Assembly (NCBI GenBank): GCA_963555705.1
Contig: OY743173.1
Coordinates: 645,001-709,000 of the forward strand
Direction: 5' to 3'
Length of the DNA: 64,000 nucleotides
Source of the DNA: Ligustrum vulgare
Lineage: Eukaryota > Streptophyta > Magnoliopsida > Lamiales > Oleaceae
Shown: piece by piece, positions 1 to 11,717 of the stretch
Layout of the letters: each line of letters starts with the position of its first letter
How positions within the stretch are numbered: position 1 is the first letter of the stretch
The notes under the pieces: generated by a model
The model's input: the letters and a program-made list of their open reading frames with translations, nothing else
Database searches by the model: none
Told to the model about the DNA's origin: nothing
Program-made: the position numbers and the translations under genes

Positions 1-1926
1 GTATCAGAGCTAGTCTGCGTTTCTGTAGACTGGAAAAATTTTCAAAAAGAATTTTCAAGAAATATTTTCCATTATAAAATTTTATTGATGAAGATTGCCA
101 CTGCCATCATTCGTTCCACCAACTCCGAGGTAAAGAAGTTTATGATGTTTAAAGTTATTTCAGTATTTCGAATACTCATTTTACTAATTTATGAGAAAGA
201 ATGAAGAGTATTTCGGATACTTATGATTTATGAGAAATAAGAATGTATTTCTTCGAAAATAATGATGTTGTTATGCTTTGTCATAACTTATATGCTTTAA
301 TGTATGATTATGAGAAATTTTTTTAGAAAGAAAACGAGTGTTGAGCATAATGGGAATAATATGATTTTATTGAGAATTAAGTAATGGATATTATGTTGAG
401 TAAGTGAATTATTTCCTCTATTTTGAAGAGAAATTTATTATGAAGTTTGGCCTTGTGAATATTTTGGGAATATGATTTATGACATATATTTATAAGTATG
501 AGTTATCTTTTGAGCCATTAAGGTATCGAAGGAAGTGATATTGTGATATTGAAAAATATAATTTGAAATTGTTATGTTGAGGAATTATGAATTGAATTAT
601 GGGATATTTTTGATGATATTGAAGTGTTGGAATCATTTTCAATATTTTTAGATCGTTGTGATCAAATGTGGAGTTATTTATTATTGTGAGTTATGAAGTA
701 TGCTTATGGTTTGGAATAAGTTCAAATTACAAGGGAGACTCTGTCCAGAATTTTATCGTTTGGAAATAAGAGCATAATATGGTATGCAATCACTAAGAGA
801 ATTGAGTTTAGAATTGTAAGTTCATAAGCAAGATTGAGTAAATGATAAGTTATATTTTGAAAGACGAGTGAAGACAAGTATAATGGCATTATTGGGAAGA
901 ATCTTAATTATTCTTGGGAATGGATTTATCATTTGTAAGGAATGATCACTTGTATTGGAGAGTATTATAAGGATATGAATTTTGAGGAAAATAGGGATAA
1001 GATTTTACAGTGATGACTTATTTTGGAATGGAGTTCAGAAGAGGGATCACGGTAGAATCCAAGATTTTTTTTTTTGTCTGAGAAATTGATATATAATATT
1101 GGTGATCAGATTGACGTATAAGATACGTGATAGAGATGACGACTAGACGGTTAAGGGATGTTATGGTTATCCAGGGAAGAATCGTGTGAATATTGAGTTC
1201 GATGATCTTATTTTGATGGTTTATTGCATTATGGTGAAATATTATCTACGATTGAGAATTTTCATTTTTAGTCATAAAATATGGATTTATTTAAAGATTT
1301 AGTGATGCAGTGTCGATTAATTATTATTGGTTGTACTTTTGAAGTGAGTAAATATTTTGGCTACAATAATGGAAAATCTGAGATGATCAGTTGTGTGATT
1401 TTTAATTATGGGATTGTATCTTTGGGTTAAGCAAATTTGATGAGGAATCCTATATGATTTACAGAAGTCTTATTTAATGGTGATAAAAAAAAAATTTAAT
1501 CAGAGTATTGTTTATAAAGTGTGATATGAATTGAAGTTTGGGAGAATAGAAAATTTTAATTTTGAATTTCAGATTTGGGAAATTAGTGAAGTTCTTAAGT
1601 TTGAGAATAACATATCTGATCCTTGTAATGGTGTTTTAAGTTAGTATCTTAGCTCTCAGCTAGAATGAGTATTTGATACCGAGTACTTGATGTATGATTT
1701 AAAGTATAATGAAAAGTGGGAACAAGAGTTAATGCGCTGTTATTTTTCTCGACAAAAGAAAATTTGATGATAAGATTGGAGATATGGAATATTTTATTGG
1801 ATTTTGGTATTGATATTTTTGGTATAATAATCAAGGTATAGTGAGATGATACGGGAATACGTGAAAGAGAAATAAGGACCGTATTGAATCAGAATTCATA
1901 AGTATGTATAAGTGAAAGAAATAATT
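1..1926 (+). mobile_element. Non-autonomous chromovirus-like LTR element, internal region, copy 1 (partial)
   Basis: The window opens inside a tRNA-iMet primer-binding site; the first bases GTATCAGAGC match 27084 onward, where the full site follows an LTR. Bases 1-~840 align closely with 27084-~27910, and ~1705-1926 with ~29885-30105. Between these blocks copy 1 has about 0.85 kb of AT-rich sequence with no recognisable ORF, while the other copy has about 2 kb with two antisense genes. The upstream LTR lies outside the window. No gag, protease, RT or integrase is visible. The right edge is not a normal element end: it joins copia sequence at a stretch (AAATA-N-TTTGCAG) shared by both elements. 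Confidence 0.8.
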
Positions 1927-2920
1927 TGCAGAAACAGTTTACTAACTGAAACAAACAATTTGCATATGGTAAGTGAAGCAGTTTACTAAGTAAAATAAAA
2001 TGTACAATAAGCAGTAAACAAAATGTGGTGGAGCAGGAAATAAAATGAACGCTGGAGCCGGGACCTGTGTTCAACACAGTGTCCTTAAAGCAATATTCGC
2101 CCTCTCACCAAAGTAACTCGAGCGCTTGCTTCCCAGGATACAGCGACTGGAACTGCAGCTGTGCAGTCGAACATAAAGGTGCCTGAACAGAATCACCAAG
2201 TGACTAGAAGAAGGCAGAAAGCTGGATTCAGAGAGATTTTCGTGGTTGTTGTGGTGTCTAGACTGAAGGAATTGTTGCTGTATATATAGGCAGGGAGGAG
2301 CCTTTGTATTTAGTACTGCATTTGAATTCTGCATTTACTCCAGACGTTTTGGAGTTACAACTGCATTTGAATTATGCACTTACTCCAGGCGTTTTTGGAG
2401 TTACAGGTTAAATGGAAATCAGTTTGGAGTTATGTTTTAAATGAAAATTTCAAAACAAAATTCCAAAACGTGGCTTGCACTTTGTGGCCAATTTTTGACT
2501 CGTTCGGTCCGACATTCGTGTACGCAGGTCGCGCCCGCACACAAGTTCAAGGCTCGAAGGCCAAGTCGGTCCAAGATTTGCACCCCCCTGCGGGCGCGTA
2601 GGCCATGGAGGAGTCTTTATGCAACAAATGGTTACACCTTACAAATTGTTAACCATATATAAATTGGTCCACAAACTCATTTCTATCCTATATGGGATAA
2701 CTATTTGAGCATTCCCAACATTTCCACATTTTTCCATTTTCCAATGTGGGATGGAACTATTATTTATAGCCTCCACTTATTCCCACTTTTCCATTTCTAA
2801 CCAATGTGGGATTGTAATCCTTTTTAAGGCTCCTCTTCAAATCCCAATTTTCAATCAATGTGGGATCAATTTCACATTCACACAAATGAAAATCAATTGC
2901 CACCAATATATTTTCCAACA
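1927..2920 (-). repeat. Copia 3' LTR (left copy)
   Basis: It matches 20048-20959 along its length, with one extra segment of about 85 bases near 2230-2318. That segment includes TATATATAG at 2281-2289, which on the minus strand reads as a TATA box. Inside are two partial direct repeats built on GCATTTGAATTCTGC (about 2318-2405). The minus-strand 5' end is TGTTGG at 2920, adjoining a polypurine tract. The outer (left) end is less certain, because the similarity to the internal copy of the non-autonomous element runs a few bases into it. Confidence 0.75.
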
Positions 2921-2932
2921 ATCCCCCACATG
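2921..2932 (-). other. Copia polypurine tract
   Basis: On the minus strand this reads CATGTGGGGGAT immediately before the LTR start TGTTGG. A G-rich tract at this position is the expected plus-strand primer for reverse transcription. Confidence 0.8.
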
Positions 2933-3482
2933 AATGGAAATTGATAGAGAAACGGAATACTTGGTGATAAAGTTCCACAGTTGAAACCTGCATAGGATAG
3001 GTAGGGGTTTCCTTTGAACCTTCCCTTGTGAAAATACATTTACTTTACTAGCTGATCAGTAGACGCGATGTCTTTGAACTGTTCTGCCTTCTATGTAAAC
3101 GATGATGTACTTCACACAGGATTCTTCCTGACACATTTTAGTTCTCATGGGTATGTTCGTTTATGGCCATGAACGTATGCCTGGTTCAGTGAGAGTTGTT
3201 AAGAATTAGCCTCATAATTCCCTTCGAAGCGGCCCCACTTCTCTCTCACATAGGTGATTTCTTAATCAAGAGTAACCCGCATTACTCCGCTCGGATTTCC
3301 GACGCATAAGAATCATTAAAAGCTTATTGCTTAACCTCTCCCCACGGGCATCACTGTTATTACAGGAATGGACAAGAGATAACCCCCACAGTGATCCTAT
3401 TAAGTATTTGTAATTAGGTTTTCTCATTGAACCTAGATCTTGGGATCTCCAGTCAGCTAGGTTGAGTTTCCATTACAATAAC
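2933..3482 (-). other. Copia 3' untranslated region
   Basis: This lies between the pol stop codon and the polypurine tract. No ORF, repeat or RNA gene could be recognised. Confidence 0.5.
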
Positions 3483-4718
3483 TTATTCTTTTAGAGGCTT
3501 AAGTCTCATTCCTCTCGATGACTTTGCAACTAACTCTCTATTTAACCCTTTGGTTAGCGGATCCGCAATGTTATCTTTTGACTTTACATAGTCAATCGAG
3601 ATAATTCCAGTTGAGAGTAACTGTCTTATGGTATTATGTCTAGGACGTATGTGTCTAGACTTACCATTGTACATGTTGCTTTGTGCCCTTCCAATCGCAG
3701 ATTGACTATCACAATGTATGCAAATTGCTGGCACAGGTTTTGACCATCTTGGAATATCCTCTAAGAAATTGCGTAGCCATTCAACCTCTTCACCACATTT
3801 ATCTAGAGCTATAAACTCAGATTCCATGGTAGATCTCGCAATAACTGTTTGTTTAGAAGATTTCCATGATATAGCCGCACCTCCTAGTGTGAACACGAAT
3901 CCACTTGTAGACTTTGAGTCTTTAATATCAGATATCCAATTAGCATCAGTATATCCTTCAATAACTGCAGGATATCTGTTATAGTGTAGTCCAAAATCAC
4001 GAGTATATCTCAAGTATCTTAGTACTCTTACTATTCCTTTCCAGTGGTCAGACCCTGGATTACTAATATATCTACTCAGCTTACTAACTGCGTAAGCTAT
4101 ATCTAGTCTTGTACAACTCATTAGGTACATAAGACTTCCGATTATTCTAGAGTACTCTACTTGAAGAATACCATCGCCTCTATTTTTCGATAGATGTTGA
4201 CTTGTATCTATTGGTGTTCTAGCCACGCCAGTATCATCATTATTTAATTTTTCCAAAATCTTGTCCACATAATGTGACTGACTTAGAACAAGTCCATCTG
4301 ATGTTCTTGAAATTTTAGCTCCAAGAATCACATCAGCTAAGCCCATATCCTTCATGTCGAATCTTGAATTCAACATATTTTTAGTAGATTTAATCATCTT
4401 ATCGTTGCTGCCAACGATGAGCATGTCGTCAACATAAAGGCATAAAATGACATAACCATTTTTTGTGTCTTTGATGTAAACGCATTTGTCGCATTCATTG
4501 ATTTTAAATCCACTTTCCATCATTGCTTTGTCAAATTTTTCATGCCATTGTTTTGGTGCTTGTTTCAGGCCATATAATGACTTCACCAATTTACACACCT
4601 TGTTTTCTTGTCCTGGTGCAGAAAACCCCTCAGGTTGTTCCATGTAAATTTCTTCTTCTAAATCTCCATTTAGAAAAGCAGTTTTGACATCCATTTGATG
4701 TACTTCGAGATTGTACAA
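3483..4718 (-). pseudogene. Copia RT (C-terminal part) and RNase H
   Basis: Open frame of 411 codons. RT motifs include [15 protein letters not shown] near the start, YGLKQAP, and the catalytic YVDDM (RT motif C, Tyr-x-Asp-Asp) about residue 115. RNase H follows with [18 protein letters not shown] and the terminal [14 protein letters not shown] typical of plant copia pol ends. It is internal to a polyprotein, so the first Met is not a real start. Upstream sequence to about 4870 still encodes RT (FKRKMKADGT then ARLVIKGY) but contains an in-frame TGA near 4740. This segment alone would be inactive. Confidence 0.9.
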
Positions 4719-4924
4719 AGATGCAATTGCTAATATTAATCAAATGGAAGTTATTCTCGTTACCGGAGAATAAGTGTCAAAGTAGTCAAAGCCTTCTCGT
4801 TGTCGATATCCTTTAATTACAAGTCTCGCCTTGTATATATCAATAGTTCCATCTGCTTTCATTTTTCTTTTGAAAATTCATTTGTAGCCTAGTGGTTTGC
4901 TTCCCGGGGAAGATCAACCAGCTC

Positions 4925-5542
4925 CTATGTATGGTTTTGCAGAATGGAATCTATTTCACTTTTAATTGCCTCTTTCCATTGAGGTCCTTCTGAAGAGTTT
5001 ACAGCTTCTTTGAAACTTTGAGGTTCAGTTTCTAGCATATAGGTCAGAAAATCAGGACCGTAAGATTTTTCTGTCCTTTTACGTTTGCTACGTCTTGGTT
5101 CAACCTCTTGATCCTGACTATTTTCAATCATGGTCTCATGCGTTCGTTTAGAAGAACTTGGTTCTTCTTTGGACTTGTATTCAAAGAACGATGCATTTCT
5201 CGATTCCATTATCGTGTTTTTGTGTATATCAGAAATTTTAGAATCAAACACAAGAAACCGATAAGAACTACTATTATGTGCATATCCAATAAATATGCAA
5301 TCAATAGTTTTTGGTCCTATTTTCACCTTATTTGGTGTAGGTACAACCACTTTGGCAAGACACCCCCACACTCGTAGGTATTTGTAAGAAGGCTTCCTTC
5401 CTTTCAATAACTCGTAAGGGCTCTTTTCTTCTTTCTTTCGAGGTACCTTATTTAAAAGGTAATTAGCTGATAACACAGCTTCCCCCCACATGTTCTGAGG
5501 TAACCCAGAACTTAATAACATTGCATTCATCATTTCTTTCAA
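4925..5542 (-). pseudogene. Copia integrase C-terminal part and integrase-RT linker
   Basis: Open frame of 205 codons. It begins in the integrase region after the catalytic Glu (ANYLLNKVPRKK, then the SPYELLKGRKPSY block) and runs through an acidic/basic linker with EPRRSKRKR toward the RT start (GPQWKEAIKSEIDSI). An in-frame TAA separates it from the preceding integrase segment near 5585, inside the normally conserved block before QQNG. The TAA looks like a point mutation. Confidence 0.85.
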
Positions 5543-5630
5543 TGTTCTATTTTTCCGTTCAGCAACACCATTTTGTTGAGGTGATTAAGGTGCTGTTGTT
5601 TCGTATTTAATTCCGTGTTGTGCACAGAGT

Positions 5631-6087
5631 TCAGCAAATGGTGACACCTCTATCACTTCTCAACACTTTGATCTTTTTGTTGAGTTGATTTTCAATTTCA
5701 TTCTTATAGAGAACAAATTTCTCTATAGCTTCGTCTTTACTTTTAAGCAAATACACAAAACAATATTTTGTGCTATCGTCAATAAAAGTAATAAAATATT
5801 TGTTGCCTCCCCTTGTTTGCACAGATTTTAAATCACATACATCGGTGTGAATTAAATCAAGCGGTTCAGTTTTTCTTTCAACAGATTGAAATGATGACCT
5901 TGTCAATTTTGCCTCAACACAAGTTTCACACTTATGTTTATTATCAATTTGGAATGTAGGTATGCAATTCAGGTTAATTAGTCTACGTAAAGCGTCGTAA
6001 TTAACATGTCCTAGTCTACCATGCCATAAATTGGAAGACTCAAGCAAGTAAACGGAAGAGTTATTCATTTTATTCATTTTTGGCTTA
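5631..6087 (-). pseudogene. Copia GAG-pre-integrase and integrase N-terminal part
   Basis: This encodes the pre-integrase zinc-binding pattern [17 protein letters not shown], then [11 protein letters not shown] (together an HHCC-like site). The integrase core follows: first catalytic Asp in [10 protein letters not shown], and [14 protein letters not shown]. The frame runs up to the Athila A junction at 6088; its protein-level continuation is the gag-protease segment ending near 18529. The Athila insertion therefore separates protease from integrase. Confidence 0.88.
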
Positions 6088-6092
6088 ATAGC

Positions 6093-7460
6093 TGATAAGT
6101 GTTATATTAACGTTTATTTTATACGCTTATATCCTTGAATAAGTCATAATGGGATTCTATCTAAGTATTATTAATGCATGTTGTGTTTCATGTTGTATAG
6201 GATCCTAAAAGAGGAGAAAAGAAGGAAAAAGGACCAAAATACGCTTAAAATTGAAGATTGAGGACCTTGGGTGCAAATACGTTACGGCCGTAATATATAT
6301 ACTCACGGCCGTAAACGTTTTCATGTCATTGTGCAAAAATATGCAGATACACAATTACGGCCGTAAATGGAAGTGTCACGGCCGTAATGTCAACTTTGGA
6401 AAATATGCAGTAACTCAATTACGGCCGTAAAAGAATAGTTACGGCCGTAAATCTTCAAGTCAAAAATTTCCTTATTTCAATTCTTTCCATAATTTTGGAT
6501 TTCTTGCTCCCAAAGGTAGGGCACGAAAATTGAAGTTATAAATAGGGAAGTTCATGACAAGAAAAAGGAGAGAATTTTATTTTTGAGAGCCACCAATATC
6601 AAGGTTTGAAGAGAAGAAATTCGGGGCAAAATCAAGGTGAATCAAGACAATATTTTTGGGGAATTCTTCATGGCAATGCGTGGCTAGTCTTCTCAACCTA
6701 GTTCAAGGGGGACGTTGTGTTCATATTATTCTATTATTCATTCCTCAAACTCGTAACGTAATTCTTGTTTTTATGTTTTATTTATTGGATTTCTCATGAA
6801 CATTAATTTCGTCAAGACAACGTATTAATTGATTAAGGCCATGTCTTTTAATTATTGTGTTGATGTTTGCTAATTTGGGTAATTGGATTCGTATTTGTCT
6901 TGTTATCCAAATCATAGTAGCAATTGGTAATTTTATATTTCCATATGAAAATCCAATCTAGATTAATCAATTCGAGCATATGTAATTGATAATTTAGTTC
7001 ACCTAATTCTTCTTGTTTTCACATAGTTAATGCATTAAATCTAGGGAGCTTATTCTAGGTTGTTCATTCACTCTAAATTGATTGGAGAACTAATTCTAAT
7101 TGATTATTATTAAGGAAGAATTGGATTAATTAGAGCTTTTTGATTATTCCGGGTGATAAATAAAAAAGGAAACAGTACATGCGTTGCTTGGGGAATGACA
7201 ATATCATGATAGGGTACAACCGAACCTGAGAACTAGGATTCTTTATTATTTGATTTTTATTCCAGCTATTTTACATCTTTATTTGATTAGTTAGATTAAT
7301 TGCAATTTTCAACTCAAAACCCCTCTTATAATTCTAATTGACATGGCATTAAATTAGTTCCCGTTCCTCGTGGGATCGACCCTTGCTTCCGCTATCACAT
7401 TTAAATTTGAGTTTTGGCAAGGAAATTTAATTAATTCTTGGTGCATCGCGACGCGCACCA
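6093..7460 (+). repeat. Athila A 5' LTR
   Basis: This LTR is 1,368 bp with TG...CA ends. A TATA box TATAAATA lies at 6537-6544. Upstream, at 6285-6450, are six copies of the palindrome core CACGGCCGTAA / TTACGGCCGTAA arranged as three pairs. The region 6550-7460 is the R/U5 leader and shows no coding potential. Confidence 0.95.
6281..6453. promoter_or_regulatory. Clustered 12-bp CpG palindromes upstream of LTR TATA box
   Basis: TTACGGCCGTAA is its own reverse complement. It, or the one-base variant TCACGGCCGTAA, occurs six times as three spaced pairs. The cluster ends about 85 bases before TATAAATA. The same arrangement occurs in the 3' LTR (17338-17510) and again downstream of pol (13138-13305). 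Position and symmetry suggest binding sites for a dimeric transcription factor; this is inference. Confidence 0.6.
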
Positions 7461-7466
7461 AGTTCT

Positions 7467-7484
7467 TGGCGCCGTTGCCGGGGA
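7467..7484 (+). other. Athila A primer-binding site (tRNA-Asp)
   Basis: TGGCGCCGTTGCCGGGGA begins six bases after the LTR end. It is complementary to the 3' end of plant tRNA-Asp, the usual Athila primer. Confidence 0.93.
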
Positions 7485-7616
7485 ACGGTTAACCAATTTT
7501 CTGTTTAATCAATTAGAATTTTATTTTCTACATTTTTATTTATTTATTTTTAATTTCGGTTTAATATAAAAATTTTTTTTTGAAATTCCGAAAATTTTAT
7601 TTATTTATTTATTTAT

Positions 7617-10600
7617 ATGCATAAAAATCGATCCACTAATCCTGAATATTTTTTATTTGATCCAGAAATCGAGCGAACTTTTCGACAGCGAAGAAGGGAA
7701 GCACTAGAACAAATGGCAGCTCATAACCTCAACAACAGGACACTTAAACAATTGGCCACTCCAGATGTCGCTCAACAGCCATTCTGTATCACTTTTCCGA
7801 CAGTGGAGGAGGGAAAAACTTTTGAACTCAAATCTGGACTCATTCACTTGTTGCCAACCTTTCGAGGACAAGCTGGTGAAGACCCTTACAGGCATCTCAA
7901 GGAATTCCATGTGGTTTGTGACAGTATGAGACCCACTGGTATTACCGAGGAACAAATTAAAATGAGGGCCTTTCCATTCTCGTTAAAGGATGCCGCTACT
8001 AATTGGCTATACTGTTTACCATCCGGATCAGTCACCACCTGGAATGACATGAAGAGGCTATTTTTGGAAAAATATTTTCCTGCATCTCGGGCTGGAACAA
8101 TCCGGAAGGAAATTTGCGGGGTTCGTCAAAAAATTGGTGAATCGCTGTATGAATATTGGGAGCGCTTCAAGAAGCTCATCTCGAGCTGCACCCATCATCA
8201 AATCAGCGAACAACTACTGGTGCAATATTTCTACGAAGGACTGCTACCAATGGACAGAAGTATGATAGATGCCGTGAGTGGAGGTGCCTTAATAGACAAA
8301 ACACCGGAACAGGCTCGGGCTTTGATTTCCAACATGGCTGAAAACACTCAGCAATTTAACCCAACCCGAGACATGCAAGTTCGCCGCGTGAACGAGGTAA
8401 GTAGTTCCAATATAGAAAGTCAACTGTTTGAACTAACAAATCTCGTTAAACAACTTGCTGTAGGAAGTGCACAACAAGTCAAAGCATGCGGGATATGTGC
8501 TAACTTCGGACATGCAACGGATGCGTGCCCGGTGCTCCAAGAGGAAAACAGTGAACAAGTGAACGCTGCTCGAGGCTTCCCATTTCAAAAACAACAATAC
8601 AATCCTTACTCAAACACTTACAATCCAGGCTGGAGGGACCACCCAAACTTGAGCTACGGAAATAACAAACCTCCGGGTTTCGTCTCCAACAAGCCTCAAG
8701 GGAATTTTCAACAAGAAGGAAATTTCCATCCACAGGGACAATATCAGCAAAAGCCACAATCATCAGGTATGTCTCTCGAAGGAATGATGAAAACTTTGCC
8801 CACTAACACTCTACAATTTCAACAGGATACCAAATCCAGCATTCAAAACCTGGAAAATCAAATGAGTCAAATGGCCACAGCTATCAACAGACTGGAAGCA
8901 CAAACAGGAGGAAAGTTGCCATCTCAACCCGAGGTGAATCCGAGGAATGTAAGTGCAATTACTCTTCGAAGTGGAAAAGAAATTGAGGCGCGACAATCAA
9001 AGCCAACCGCGAGTGAAGAGGAGGAGGTTGAAGAAAAAGTCGAAAGGAAAAACCGCATTCCACAAAACTCTCAGGTAAAAACCGAACCTATTGTGAATGC
9101 GAAAGTAACTCCACCGCCTTTTCCGAGCAGGTTAGCGAAGGCGACTAAGGAAAGCAAGGAGAAGGAAATTCTGGAAATGTTCAGGAAAGTGGAGATCAAC
9201 ATTCCACTGTTGGATGCAATCAAGCAAGTGCCCCGATACGCGAAGTTCTTAAAGGAGCTGTGCACCAACAAATGGAAGTTGATGGGAAATGAAATGGTAA
9301 GAATGGGGGAAAATGTGTCAGCACTCTTCCAAAGGAAACTGCCCCCAAAATGCAAGGATCCAGGTATGTTCACTATACCATGCCAAATAGGTAACACTAA
9401 ACTGGATCGTGCATTAATAGATTTAGGTGCATCTATAAATGTAATGCCTAGGTCTACATACAATGCATTAAAACTTGCTAATATGACTGAAACAAATGTG
9501 ATTGTTCAACTAGCCGACCGTTCAAATGCTTATCCGGATGGGGTAGTTGAAGATGTTTTAGTGCGAGTAGGGAACCTAGTATTTCCTGCAGACTTTTATG
9601 TCCTAGACATGAACGACGACCATTCCCCTAATTCCACCCCTATTTTGCTAGGAAGACCCTTTTTGTGGACTTCTCAAACTACTATCGATGTTAGGAAGGG
9701 GGTATTAACTATGGAATTTGATGGGGAGGTGGTGCAATTTAACATTTATGATGCAATAAAACACCTGAATGATATTTATGCTGCATATTTTATTGACATA
9801 ATTACCCCTACTGTGCAGAAAGTGTTTGAACTAAATTGCAGGGACGAACTAGAAACAGCTATTTCTGAATCATTGAGTCAAATTGATGACGATGATGTGG
9901 GGATGAGCAGGGAACTGCAAAATGAAATCATTGCACTTAACTCGTTGAAACCCGTGCCGCACAGGTACACTATTAACACAATCCAATTGACAGACTATCC
10001 TAACAAATTGCTACCCTCTGTCTTGCAGGCACCCGTAGTGGAAATGAAAACCCTACCAGCCCATTTGAAGTATGCATTTCTTGGTGATGGAGAAACACTC
10101 CCGGTAATCGTTTCATCCAACCTCACCAAAGTGGAAGAAGATAAGCTGGTTCGGGTTCTTCGGGAGCATAAAGAAGCAATTGGATGGACAATTGCAGATA
10201 TCAAAGGAATCAGTCCATCGATCTGTATGCACCGGATATTACTTGAGGAAGGAGCTCAACCATCAAGGCAAGCTCAACGAAGACTCAATCCGGCAATGAT
10301 GGACGTGGTGAAAAAGGAGATCTTAAAGCTGTTGGGAGCAGGAATGATTTACCCAATTTCAGACAGCAAATGGATCAGTCCAGTGCAAGTGGTGCCCAAG
10401 AAATCTGGAGTGACAGTGGTGGAAAACAAAGATGGCGAGCTTGTACCGACTAGGGTGCAAACCGGGTATCGAGTATGCATCGACTATAGGAGGGTAAATG
10501 CCGACACTCGAAAAGATCATTTTCCCCTTCCCTTTATCGATCAAATGTTAGAAAAATTAGCGGGTCATTCCCATTATTGTTTCTTAGATGGTTTTTCTGG

Positions 10601-11717
10601 TTATTTTCAAATTTCCATAACACCCGAGGATCAAGAAAAAACCACATTTACTTGTCCATTTGGCACTTATGCATATAGGCGCATGTCTTTTGGTTTGTGT
10701 AATGCTCCTGCGACGTTTCAACGTTGTATGATGAGCATTTTTTCTGAATACATAGGAAAAATTATTGAAGTGTTCATGGACGACTTTAGTGTGTGGGGTG
10801 ATTCATTTGATGCATGTCTAGATAATCTAACGTTGATTTTAAAACGATGCATTGACACTAACTTGGTCTTAAACTGGGGAAAATGTCATTTTATGGTGGA
10901 TCAAGGGATAGTGTTGGGTCATATAGTGTCCATAAAAGGAATAGAAGTCGATAAGGCTAAGGTAGACCTCATATCTGCATTACCTTACCCCGCAAATGTG
11001 CGGGATATACGATCTTTTCTTGGCCACGCAGGTTTTTATCGCAGGTTCATAAAAGACTTCTCAAAAATTGCATCCCCACTGTGCAATTTGTTGCAAAACG
11101 ATGTGCCATTTGAGTTCAATGATCTGTGCAAAGAGGCCTTTAACCAATTAAAGGAGCAGTTGACTACACCACCCATTATCCAACCACCTAACTGGGATCT
11201 TCCATTCGAAATAATGTGTGATGCCAGTGACTATGCCGTGGGGGCGGTTTTAGGACAACGGGTCGGGAGAGCACCCCATGTGATCTACTATGCTTCTCGA
11301 ACGTTGAATCAGGCCCAATCAAACTATACCACTACTGAAAAGGAACTTTTATCTGTGGTATTTGCTTTAGAAAAATTTCGATCATATTTATTGGGTTCTA
11401 AAGTTATTATTTTTACAGATCATGCAGCTTTGAGGCACTTATTTGTGAAAAAGGATGCAAAACTTAGAATCATCCGATGGATACTCTTACTACAAGAGTT
11501 TGACTTGGAAATAAAGGATAAAGCAGGATCGGAAAATGTAGTGGCTGACCATCTTAGCAGGGTAGTGAAAGTCGAGGACGACCTACCCCTGCGTGAAGCT
11601 TTCCCGGACGAAAGCTTATTCACGACTGAAGCGAACCTCCCATGGTATGCTGACTTAGTGAATTATATAACTTCTAAACTAATGCCAACCCATTTTTTTG
11701 CAGGCAAAGAAGCATAA
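7617..11717 (+). CDS. Athila A gag-protease-RT-RNase H polyprotein
   Basis: Open frame of 1,366 codons; the ATG lies about 130 bases after the primer site. Gag spans about residues 1-300 (capsid-like block with [12 protein letters not shown]) and ends in a canonical CX2CX4HX4C knuckle, [14 protein letters not shown], near 290. The aspartic protease has [10 protein letters not shown] near 600, the Athila form of the D-S/T-G site. RT has [16 protein letters not shown] near 955 and the catalytic FMDDF near 1052. RNase H has [13 protein letters not shown] near 1200 and ends at VADHLSRV near 1310. The frame then runs out at 11717, at a T7 run where integrase continues in another frame. This may be a lesion or a recoding site; the single copy cannot decide. 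Confidence 0.93.
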   Translation: MHKNRSTNPEYFLFDPEIERTFRQRRREALEQMAAHNLNNRTLKQLATPDVAQQPFCITFPTVEEGKTFELKSGLIHLLPTFRGQAGEDPYRHLKEFHVVCDSMRPTGITEEQIKMRAFPFSLKDAATNWLYCLPSGSVTTWNDMKRLFLEKYFPASRAGTIRKEICGVRQKIGESLYEYWERFKKLISSCTHHQISEQLLVQYFYEGLLPMDRSMIDAVSGGALIDKTPEQARALISNMAENTQQFNPTRDMQVRRVNEVSSSNIESQLFELTNLVKQLAVGSAQQVKACGICANFGHATDACPVLQEENSEQVNAARGFPFQKQQYNPYSNTYNPGWRDHPNLSYGNNKPPGFVSNKPQGNFQQEGNFHPQGQYQQKPQSSGMSLEGMMKTLPTNTLQFQQDTKSSIQNLENQMSQMATAINRLEAQTGGKLPSQPEVNPRNVSAITLRSGKEIEARQSKPTASEEEEVEEKVERKNRIPQNSQVKTEPIVNAKVTPPPFPSRLAKATKESKEKEILEMFRKVEINIPLLDAIKQVPRYAKFLKELCTNKWKLMGNEMVRMGENVSALFQRKLPPKCKDPGMFTIPCQIGNTKLDRALIDLGASINVMPRSTYNALKLANMTETNVIVQLADRSNAYPDGVVEDVLVRVGNLVFPADFYVLDMNDDHSPNSTPILLGRPFLWTSQTTIDVRKGVLTMEFDGEVVQFNIYDAIKHLNDIYAAYFIDIITPTVQKVFELNCRDELETAISESLSQIDDDDVGMSRELQNEIIALNSLKPVPHRYTINTIQLTDYPNKLLPSVLQAPVVEMKTLPAHLKYAFLGDGETLPVIVSSNLTKVEEDKLVRVLREHKEAIGWTIADIKGISPSICMHRILLEEGAQPSRQAQRRLNPAMMDVVKKEILKLLGAGMIYPISDSKWISPVQVVPKKSGVTVVENKDGELVPTRVQTGYRVCIDYRRVNADTRKDHFPLPFIDQMLEKLAGHSHYCFLDGFSGYFQISITPEDQEKTTFTCPFGTYAYRRMSFGLCNAPATFQRCMMSIFSEYIGKIIEVFMDDFSVWGDSFDACLDNLTLILKRCIDTNLVLNWGKCHFMVDQGIVLGHIVSIKGIEVDKAKVDLISALPYPANVRDIRSFLGHAGFYRRFIKDFSKIASPLCNLLQNDVPFEFNDLCKEAFNQLKEQLTTPPIIQPPNWDLPFEIMCDASDYAVGAVLGQRVGRAPHVIYYASRTLNQAQSNYTTTEKELLSVVFALEKFRSYLLGSKVIIFTDHAALRHLFVKKDAKLRIIRWILLLQEFDLEIKDKAGSENVVADHLSRVVKVEDDLPLREAFPDESLFTTEANLPWYADLVNYITSKLMPTHFFAGKEA

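Noticed and set aside
6281..6453. Regularly spaced short palindromes resembling a repeat-spacer array
   Set aside because: Not CRISPR: eukaryotic LTR context, 12-bp units, uneven spacing and no cas genes.
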